This document shows positions 57,838 to 64,000 of a DNA stretch of 64,000 nt, piece after piece. A model generated the notes under the pieces. The model was not told the DNA's origin. It saw nothing but the letters and a program-made list of their open reading frames with translations, and searched no databases. Source of the stretch: Hymenobacter polaris (GTDB taxonomy: Bacteria > Bacteroidota > Bacteroidia > Cytophagales > Hymenobacteraceae); NCBI RefSeq assembly GCF_012927305.1, contig NZ_JABBGH010000001.1:1860001-1924000 (forward strand). Direction: 5' to 3'. The first letter of the stretch is position 1, and every line of letters begins with the position of its first letter. Position numbers and translations under genes: made by a program.

Positions 57838-59694
57838 ATGCCGCTACCCTTACTCCTGCCGAGCCCGCTAGGGCATCCTTATTACGAGGCCGCCCAAGTG
57901 GTGGCCTTTGCCGTGTACGTGGCCTTGCTGCTGGGCCAGGGCTACCGGCGCGGCTATGCGCAGCGGGCCTGGCTGCCGCTGGTGGCCGCCACTACCCTAG
58001 GGCTGGTGCTGGGTTGTCAGCTGGTGCTGCTGCCGTTAGGGCAGTGGCCAGGCTGGCTGCGCGGCGACGCGGCCGCCGTGCAGGCGCTGGCCGGCGGGCC
58101 GCGCTCCATTATTGGCGGGGCCTGGGGCAGCTTTCTGGTAGTGCTGGCCCTAGGGCCGCTGCTGGGCCTGCGGGTGCGGGCGGTGCTCGATGCGCTGGCC
58201 GCGCCGCTGTGCTGGGCGCTAGCCGTGCAAAGTGTGGGCTGCGTGCTGGCCGGCTGCTGCTGGGGCACGGCCACCACTGGCGCCTGGGGCGTGGCCTACA
58301 GGCCCGGCTCAGCGGCTTATGTTATTCAGGTGGCCCTAGGGCAGCTGCCGGCCGGGGCCGCCCACACCCACGTGCTAGTGCCTACCCAGCTGCTGCAGCT
58401 GTTGCTGTGCGCCGGGGCGGGCCTGGCGCTGCACCTGCTGCGGCGCCGCGCCTGGCCGGCCGGTAGCCGCTACCTGCTGGGCCTGGGGCTGCTGTGTCTG
58501 GGCCGCTTCGCGGTGGAGTTTTGGCGCGACCCAGCCGGCGAGCCGCTGCTGGCCGCACCCGTAGTTGTGGGCGGTGTAACGCTGGTGGGTATGCAGTGGC
58601 TGATGCTGGCCGAAACCCTGCTGCTGCTCGGCGGCTGGGCGTGGCTGGTGCGCCAGCGCCGGCCGGCGCCCGCAGCCTTGCCCGCGCCCCGCCCGATTAC
58701 CACGGCGCTGCTGGCCCTAGGGCTGCTGGCCGCCACCACCCGGCTGGCTCCGACCACCCTGTCGCTGGCTGAAACGGCGGTGCTGCAACTGCTACTGCTG
58801 CTGGTACTGCTGGCCGAAGGGCACACCTGGCTGGTAACCCTGGGCCGCGGGGTGCCGCGCCTGGCGGGCCTGCCGCTGGCCGTGCTGCTGGGCGGCGCGC
58901 TGCTGCTGGCTACGGCCCAGGCGCCCGCGCCAGCACAAGAGCCTATCGCTCAGCAAGGCCAAACCTTAACCCTTACTGGGGGCCTCATCGGTAGCGACCA
59001 TGATGCATTCAATAAATTCAGTAATGGTTCGGGCTGCGGGGGCGGCACTACCTATAACCTGCATCAGCAGGTGCGGGCAGGTGGCATTGAGATTGCCAGG
59101 CAACGTGAGCGCCAAAATGGGCGGAGCGGCTACGTAACAGTGGGAGGAGGACTGTGGGCGGGCCAGCAACGCATCGACTTGCAGCCTGTATTCACCACAA
59201 CTCCATCGTTATCTACCGAATCCTATGCTTTAGTTGATGCGCATGGCTACTTAGAAGCCAGTGTTGGCAGAGGTTGGTCAACTCTAGGCTTCCGTATAGG
59301 CGCACACCTCGGTGATTTAGGTCATTATAGTTATTTCGTGAATGACAACTCCACTCAGGCGGCTTTTTTCATGCCTGAAGGAATGCTTCGCGTGGGAAAC
59401 CCGCAGTTGCTATTTGCACAAGCCGATGCGGGCTACGGCGCCGAAAATGCCCTAGGCGCTTATACTACTCGGCTGGCCCTAGGGTCGGGGCTGGGCCAGG
59501 CGGGCGGCGGCCAGCTGTTACTGGGCTACGCTAATTCAGCGCACTATCCCACCCCCAGCCTGGCCTTCGCCAGCGCCAACCTGCGCCTGCCCGCGGGCCT
59601 GCGCGCCGTTAGCCTGGAGCCCTACTTCGCCACCGACTTCGACCGGCACAATATCTTCAGCATGAAGCTGCACTACCAGTTGGGGAGCCGGTAG
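57838..59694 (+). CDS. Lgt-like membrane domain fused to a beta-rich C-terminal domain
   Basis: 618 residues in two parts. Residues 1-370 form about nine or ten hydrophobic helices with features of prolipoprotein diacylglyceryl transferase: GGPRSIIGGAWGSFLVVLAL, SVGCVLAGCCWGTATTGAWG, VPTQLLQLLLC (HPTQLYE-like, His lost) and RFAVEFWRDP. The Lgt signature with its essential Arg/Asn is not clear, so transferase activity is doubtful. Residues 370-618, after a Pro/Ala linker (TAQAPAPAQEP), are strand-rich (HGYLEASVGRGWSTLGFRIG; HNIFSMKLHYQLG, aromatic end), resembling a small barrel. The GC of the middle part (59000-59400) drops. Confidence 0.75.
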   Translation: MPLPLLLPSPLGHPYYEAAQVVAFAVYVALLLGQGYRRGYAQRAWLPLVAATTLGLVLGCQLVLLPLGQWPGWLRGDAAAVQALAGGPRSIIGGAWGSFLVVLALGPLLGLRVRAVLDALAAPLCWALAVQSVGCVLAGCCWGTATTGAWGVAYRPGSAAYVIQVALGQLPAGAAHTHVLVPTQLLQLLLCAGAGLALHLLRRRAWPAGSRYLLGLGLLCLGRFAVEFWRDPAGEPLLAAPVVVGGVTLVGMQWLMLAETLLLLGGWAWLVRQRRPAPAALPAPRPITTALLALGLLAATTRLAPTTLSLAETAVLQLLLLLVLLAEGHTWLVTLGRGVPRLAGLPLAVLLGGALLLATAQAPAPAQEPIAQQGQTLTLTGGLIGSDHDAFNKFSNGSGCGGGTTYNLHQQVRAGGIEIARQRERQNGRSGYVTVGGGLWAGQQRIDLQPVFTTTPSLSTESYALVDAHGYLEASVGRGWSTLGFRIGAHLGDLGHYSYFVNDNSTQAAFFMPEGMLRVGNPQLLFAQADAGYGAENALGAYTTRLALGSGLGQAGGGQLLLGYANSAHYPTPSLAFASANLRLPAGLRAVSLEPYFATDFDRHNIFSMKLHYQLGSR

Positions 59695-59700
59695 CCCTGG

Positions 59701-60549
59701 CTACCTGGGCGCGGCGGTGGCAGTGGGCGCCTTCACCACTAGGCCCTGGTTGGGTTGCCACTTGTCGTATTCCATCGTTCGGGCCACTTGCCGGGCGGCT
59801 TCCTCGCCGAGCAGATTGGCCACCACGTGCAGCGAGCCATCGATGCCGGCCGAAATGCCAGCGGTGGTGATAACCTGGCCGTTATCGACGTAGCGCGTGC
59901 CGCGCAGCACCTTGGCTTTGGGGTTGGCCCGCTGCAAGGCGTCGAGGTAATCGTGGTAGGTGGTGGCCTGCTTGCCATCCAGCAAGCCCGCTTTGCCCAG
60001 CAGGCCCGCGCCCGTGCACACCGACAGCAGCACCTCCGCGTGGGCGGCCTGGGTTTGCACCCACTTTACCAGGGCGGCGTCCGCCAGAATGGGCTCCGTG
60101 TCGCCGCCGGGCACCACCACAATGTCGGGCGGCGGGCAGTTGGCGAGGGTGTAGTTTGGCGTAATGACAACAAAGCCCTGGCTGCTAATGGGCTCCGGCG
60201 CCACGGCCACGGTGTACACGTTGAAGCCCGCCACGGAAAACACCTCACCAGGACCCGCAAAGTCGAGGATTTCCATGTTTTTGTACACCAAAATAGCCAC
60301 GTTGCGCCGGCCAGGAATTAAGGCTGGAGCGCGCTCGGAACCGGCCGAATTAGCAGCCGACTGCACCAGCGCCATACCGCAGTGGGCGCACGTGCCCGCG
60401 GCGGCATACGTATCGGCGTCGCACGCCCCGCCGCAGGGGGCGCAGTGCCACGCCTGCACCGCGCCTAGGCCCCCCGTTGCCTGGGCAGGAAACTGGTTGA
60501 CACACCAAGCAGCTAACAGGCAGATAAATAGCAGAATTTTGGTTTTCAT
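59701..60549 (-). CDS. Exported DJ-1/PfpI-family protein with a metal-binding domain
   Basis: 282 residues. Signal peptide (ILLFICLLAAWCVNQFPAQA), then a heavy-metal-binding module with paired cysteines (CAPCGGACDADTYAAAGTCA, HCGMAL), then a DJ-1/PfpI domain: RNVAILVYKNMEILDFAGPG, VVPGGD, and the nucleophile elbow LLSVCTGAGLLGKAGLLDGK with Cys, plus a TTYHDY His. The pairing of an exported Cys-rich module with a DJ-1 domain is uncommon. It lies 37 nt downstream of a GlxA-type regulator that itself has a DJ-1-like sensor domain, so the two probably form one system. Confidence 0.88.
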   Translation of the reverse strand: MKTKILLFICLLAAWCVNQFPAQATGGLGAVQAWHCAPCGGACDADTYAAAGTCAHCGMALVQSAANSAGSERAPALIPGRRNVAILVYKNMEILDFAGPGEVFSVAGFNVYTVAVAPEPISSQGFVVITPNYTLANCPPPDIVVVPGGDTEPILADAALVKWVQTQAAHAEVLLSVCTGAGLLGKAGLLDGKQATTYHDYLDALQRANPKAKVLRGTRYVDNGQVITTAGISAGIDGSLHVVANLLGEEAARQVARTMEYDKWQPNQGLVVKAPTATAAPR

Positions 60550-60586
60550 GACACTACAAAAAAGAGGTAAAGCGGCAAGTGAACGG

Positions 60587-61522
60587 TTAGCTCGCCAGGG
60601 CGGGCCAGATGCGCCGCAGCTGCCGCACGCTGCGGAAGCCGCACTGCGCGGCGATGCTTTCCTGCGTGAGCGCGGGGTCGTGGCGCAGCACGGCGGCCAG
60701 CTCCCGGCGCAGGGCGGCGGTGTACTGCTGAATGCTGATGCCGGTAGCCTTGCGGAAGGTGCGCGTGAGGGTGCGCGGGCTCATGTGCACCAGCTCGGCC
60801 AGGGTTTCGAGGGTGGCCCCGGCGGCGAGGTTATCAGCCAGCCAGTCTTGCACCTGGTGCACACCCGCGTGCAGGTGGTTGCGGTAATCGAGGTAGATGC
60901 TGAGCTGGCGGTGCTGCGCGCTGCGGCGGGTATATACCACCAGCTCGCGCGCCACTTTAGTGGCAAATAGGGGCCCGTGCCGCTCCTCCAGCAGGTACAG
61001 CGCCAGGTCGATGCCGGCCGTGACGCCCGCGCTGGTCGTAATGTCGCCGTCCTGCACAAACAGCGTGTCGGGCTGGGCCCGCACCAGCGGGTAGCGCGCC
61101 TGCAGCTCGGCCAGGCGCCGCCAGTGGGTGGTGCATTTTTTTCCGTTCAGCAGCCCAGCGTGCGCCAACATAAACGCGCCGGTGCAGATGGAGCACACGC
61201 GCACGCCGCGGCCATGCAGCTGCCGCAGCCACTCAAAAAAGGCGGCTCCCTCCCGCCGAAAAGCGTCCGACCGCAGGTAGTCCATTTCCAGCCCCGGCAC
61301 AAATACGAAGTCGCCGGGGGCCAGCGGCACGTCGGCAAACGGCACCAGCGGGCCCAGCCCTAGGCCGGCCGAACTGCTCACGGCCGACTGGTAAGAGCAA
61401 AACGTGAGCCGGTAGGGCTGGCCGTAGGTGGCAGCCTCGTAGAAAACCTGCGCCGGCCCGGTTAGGTCCAGCAGGTGCACGGCGGGCGGCACTACGAACA
61501 CCAGGTGGGGCAGGGCTTTCAT
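60587..61522 (-). CDS. GlxA-type transcriptional regulator (DJ-1/PfpI sensor plus AraC domain)
   Basis: 311 residues. N-terminal DJ-1/PfpI-like domain (VVPPAVHLLDLTGPAQVFYE; VPGLEMDYL; RVCSICTGAFMLAHAGLLNG with Cys) and C-terminal AraC helix-turn-helix pair (TLETLAELVHMSPRTLTRTF; LTQESIAAQCGFRSVRQLRR). ATG 61522 is preferred over the longer frame; TACTTTTG on the minus strand (61528-61535) lies only 5 nt before it, suggesting a leaderless transcript. Likely controls the downstream DJ-1 gene and perhaps itself. Confidence 0.92.
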   Translation of the reverse strand: MKALPHLVFVVPPAVHLLDLTGPAQVFYEAATYGQPYRLTFCSYQSAVSSSAGLGLGPLVPFADVPLAPGDFVFVPGLEMDYLRSDAFRREGAAFFEWLRQLHGRGVRVCSICTGAFMLAHAGLLNGKKCTTHWRRLAELQARYPLVRAQPDTLFVQDGDITTSAGVTAGIDLALYLLEERHGPLFATKVARELVVYTRRSAQHRQLSIYLDYRNHLHAGVHQVQDWLADNLAAGATLETLAELVHMSPRTLTRTFRKATGISIQQYTAALRRELAAVLRHDPALTQESIAAQCGFRSVRQLRRIWPALAS

Positions 61523-61527
61523 AAGGC

Positions 61528-61535
61528 CAAAAGTA
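61528..61535 (-). promoter_or_regulatory. -7 box immediately before the GlxA-type gene
   Basis: TACTTTTG, a perfect TAnnTTTG match ending 5 nt before the ATG. Confidence 0.45.
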
Positions 61536-61716
61536 CCGGCTACCGCTTGCACCCAATGGCCATTCACCGGACATTTTGGGCCAATCGGCCCGCCTGCCAT
61601 CAGGGGCTATAGCGGGCGCCAGCGCGGGGCTTTGGGCACCCAGCCAGGCCCTAGGGCGGCAACTCATCCACCAACACCGGCGCGAGGCTTTGGGCGCTCG
61701 GCGGGCCCTAAGGCCC

Positions 61717-64000
61717 CTACGCGAACACCGGCACCACGCGCCCCTCGTCCACCTTCAGCGCAGCGTCGTACTTCTTGCCAGTTTTGGCCGATGTGAAGCC
61801 CTTAATGACGCCGGTTTCACCCTTGCGCAGCAGCTGGCGCAGTTGGGTGTCGGTCAGCTTCTTACCGCCCCACTCAAAGGGCACCCGGAACTGGCAGTCT
61901 TCGCGGAAGCGCGAGCAGCCGTAGGCGCTGCTGCCTTTGAGCATGGTGCCGAGCTTGCACACCGGGCAGGGCACCTGGCCGGGGTCGGTGGCGGTGGTGG
62001 GCTTGCTTTCGGCGGCGGGCAGCAGCTCGGGCTGCAAGTTAGCGTCGAGCGTGAGGGCGCCGTCGAGCTTCTCGCCCGCGCCCGTCATGAAGCCTTTGAT
62101 GAGCTGGGTGCGGCCCTTGCTCAGCAGCGCCTTCACCTGCGGGTCGGTCAGCTTCTTGCCCAGCACCTCGGCCGGCAGCCGCCACTGGCAGCCCTCGCGG
62201 AAGCGAGCGCAGCCAAAGGCGGTTTTGCCGCGCAGCACGTGGCCGGTCTTACAAGCCGGGCAGGGGCCTAGGCCGCCGGCGCCGGCAGCCGGAGCACCGG
62301 GCGTTTTGGCCTGGAAGCCGGCGGGCGTGCTTTTGGCGCCAGCCGCGGCGGGAGCTTCGGCCAGGGCTTTTTCGGCGCTGCCGCTCGTTACCATGCGGCC
62401 GCCGCGGTCGGTTTTCACTTCCTGCACCATTTCGCGCACCAGGCCTTTTAGCTCATCCAGGAACTGGTCAGACGGCAGCTCGTTGCGCTCAATCTGGCGC
62501 AGCTTCCGTTCCCACTGCCCCGTCAGCTCGGCCGATTTCAGCGTGGGGTTGCGGATGAGGCCAATCAGCTCAATGCCGGTAGGCGTGGGCAGCAGGCGCT
62601 TCTTGTCGCGCTTGATGTAATTGCGCTTGAACAGCGTTTCGATGATGGCGGCGCGGGTGCTGGGGCGGCCGATGCCGTTCTCCTTCATGGCCAGGCGCAG
62701 CTCGTCATCGTCGATGTTGCGGCCGGCCGTTTCCATGCCGCGCAGCAGGCTGGCCTCGGTGTAGTCTTTGGGCGGCTGGGTCATCTTGCTTTCCAGCCTA
62801 GGGGTGTGCGGGCCGCTCTCGCCCTTCGTAAAGGCCGGCAGCACGGTGCTCACGGCATCGTCATCTTCGGCGCCGGTGGCTTTCTCGCCCTGGGCGGGCG
62901 CCGGTTTAGGCGCGGCTTGCTGGGCGGGGTCGCCATACACCACGCGCCAGCCGGGACTCAGGATTTGGCGGCCGCGCACTCGGAAGAGGAAGCCCGCCGC
63001 CTCGGCCAGCACGGTGGTGTTGCTTACCTCACAGTCGGGGTAGAAAGCGGCGATGAAGCGGCGCGTGATGATATCGTACACGCTGCTTTCCATGCCGCCG
63101 CTGGGCCCGCCGCTGCCGGTCGGAATGATGGCGTGGTGGTCGGTTACCTTGTTGTTGTTGAATACCTTGCCGCTCTTGGGCAGCCGGGGCATGGCCAGCA
63201 GCGGGCCCGTGAGCGCATCGTAGCCGCGCAGCCCGCGCAAGATGCCCGGAATCTTGGGGTACTGGTCGTCGGGCAGAAACGTGGTATCGACCCTAGGGTA
63301 GCTCACGGCCTTCTTCTCGTACAGCGCCTGCACGATTTTCAGCGTGTCTTCGGCTGATAATCCGAGCTGGTTGTTGCACTGCACTTGCAGGCTGGTGAGG
63401 TCGAAAAGCCGGGGCGGCGCCTCGCGGCCTTTCTTGATTTCGACGCTCGTCACCGTCAGGGGCGACGGGCGCACGGCCTCCAGGGCAGCCTTGGCCTCGT
63501 CTTCCTTCACAAAGAACCCTAGGGCCCGCAGGCGGCTCTGCTCGTCGGGCGCGTCCTGGGCTTCCTTCTGCTCGGCCTCGGTGTTGATGCGGGTGAAGGT
63601 GGTGCCGCGGTACTCGGTCCGCAAAACCCAGTAGGGCTCGGGCTTGAAGTTGCGAATCTCGTGGTAGCGGTCCACCAGCAGCGCCAGCGTAGGCGTTTGC
63701 ACCCGCCCGATGCTCAGCAGCTGCTTGTCCTGGTACGTGGTGTACTTGAGCGTAAATAGGCGCGTGGCGTTCAGCCCCAGCAGCCAGTCGCCCACGGCCC
63801 GGCTGCGCCCCGCCTGGTAGAGACTGTCGAACTCCTTGCCCTCCCGCAAGTTCTGAAACCCCTGCCGGATGGCCTCCTCGGTGAGCGACGAAATCCAGAG
63901 GCGCTTGACCGGCTTACGGCACCGCGCCTCGTGCAGCACCCAGCGCTGAATCACCTCGCCCTCCTGCCCGGCGTCGCCGCAGTTTATCACCTCGGTGGCG
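61717..64000 (-). CDS. topB: DNA topoisomerase III (type IA), N-terminally incomplete
   Basis: Decatenating type IA topoisomerase; the 5' end lies beyond the window. The visible 760 residues begin in the TOPRIM acidic motif (NCGDAGQEGE), pass GRSRAVGDWLLGLNATRLFT and LSIGRVQTPTLALLVDRYHE, reach the catalytic Tyr in AVSYPRVDTTFLPDD, then VTDHHAIIPTG and RPSTRAAIIETLFKRNYI. The C-terminus has three short Cys-containing repeats (CPACKTGHVLRGKTAFGCAR; CPVCKLGTMLKGSSAYGCSR; and KKLTDxQ units), the crypton-type TOPRIM C-terminal repeats seen in Bacteroidota TopB proteins. The ATG/GTG near 63990 is internal, not the start. Confidence 0.93.
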   Translation of the reverse strand, partial: ATEVINCGDAGQEGEVIQRWVLHEARCRKPVKRLWISSLTEEAIRQGFQNLREGKEFDSLYQAGRSRAVGDWLLGLNATRLFTLKYTTYQDKQLLSIGRVQTPTLALLVDRYHEIRNFKPEPYWVLRTEYRGTTFTRINTEAEQKEAQDAPDEQSRLRALGFFVKEDEAKAALEAVRPSPLTVTSVEIKKGREAPPRLFDLTSLQVQCNNQLGLSAEDTLKIVQALYEKKAVSYPRVDTTFLPDDQYPKIPGILRGLRGYDALTGPLLAMPRLPKSGKVFNNNKVTDHHAIIPTGSGGPSGGMESSVYDIITRRFIAAFYPDCEVSNTTVLAEAAGFLFRVRGRQILSPGWRVVYGDPAQQAAPKPAPAQGEKATGAEDDDAVSTVLPAFTKGESGPHTPRLESKMTQPPKDYTEASLLRGMETAGRNIDDDELRLAMKENGIGRPSTRAAIIETLFKRNYIKRDKKRLLPTPTGIELIGLIRNPTLKSAELTGQWERKLRQIERNELPSDQFLDELKGLVREMVQEVKTDRGGRMVTSGSAEKALAEAPAAAGAKSTPAGFQAKTPGAPAAGAGGLGPCPACKTGHVLRGKTAFGCARFREGCQWRLPAEVLGKKLTDPQVKALLSKGRTQLIKGFMTGAGEKLDGALTLDANLQPELLPAAESKPTTATDPGQVPCPVCKLGTMLKGSSAYGCSRFREDCQFRVPFEWGGKKLTDTQLRQLLRKGETGVIKGFTSAKTGKKYDAALKVDEGRVVPVFA

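Overview
The window looks like chromosomal DNA of a Hymenobacter-like member of the Bacteroidota (Cytophagales). The native parts are GC-rich. Promoter boxes fit the Bacteroidota -7 consensus TAnnTTTG. Gene content includes PorT-like barrels, MORN-repeat and VWA/TPR (Bat) proteins, paired M16 peptidases, a BLUF photoreceptor and GyrB. The palindrome CCTAGG (often CCCTAGGG) recurs very often. The genus is inference; no rRNA gene is present.

Layout. 1-5.2 kb: amidohydrolase (partial), N-terminal-nucleophile acylase, Tat-exported sugar isomerase-like protein, guanine deaminase. 5.4-7.4 kb: gyrB. 7.4-20.8 kb: a gene-sparse stretch of small hypothetical proteins, lipoproteins, a GH18 endoglycosidase, a BLUF protein and three tRNA genes (Arg-TCT, Pro-TGG, Ser-GCT), with many hairpin terminators and dispersed palindromes. 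21-29.3 kb: VWA/TPR pair, thiolase, an active/inactive M16 peptidase pair and a MORN-repeat protein.

29.5-40.4 kb is a mobile-element pile-up: an IS1182-type fragment abutting a decayed IS982 with intact ends; a deletion-damaged THI5/NMT1-like gene; a pabB-pabC fusion plus pabA (p-aminobenzoate synthesis); then an IS5-type element split in two by a 3.3-kb IS1595-type transposon, and an IS3 remnant. The IS1595-type element has matching ends, an 8-bp target duplication and AT-rich cargo: a P63C-domain protein, an unrecognised 226-residue protein and an HNH-nuclease-like protein. This cargo transposon is the best candidate for an undescribed system.

40.5-51.5 kb is an array of five AraC-type or Crp-type regulator genes interleaved with oxidoreductases (three SDRs plus one SDR-like reductase, a PobA-like hydroxylase, a Tet(X)-like flavin monooxygenase and an MDR reductase). 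CCTAGG is nearly absent from 29.3-51.2 kb, which suggests the whole block was acquired. 52-55 kb: YdeI-like protein, haloalkane-dehalogenase-like hydrolase, DUF1761 protein and a WYL regulator. 55.4-57.5 kb is a gene graveyard (TonB receptor, ISAs1 transposase, HxlR regulator). 57.8-64 kb: an Lgt-like membrane domain fused to a barrel-like domain, an exported DJ-1/PfpI protein next to its probable GlxA-type regulator, and a partial topoisomerase III.

All assignments were made by reading translations and motifs; no database search was run.
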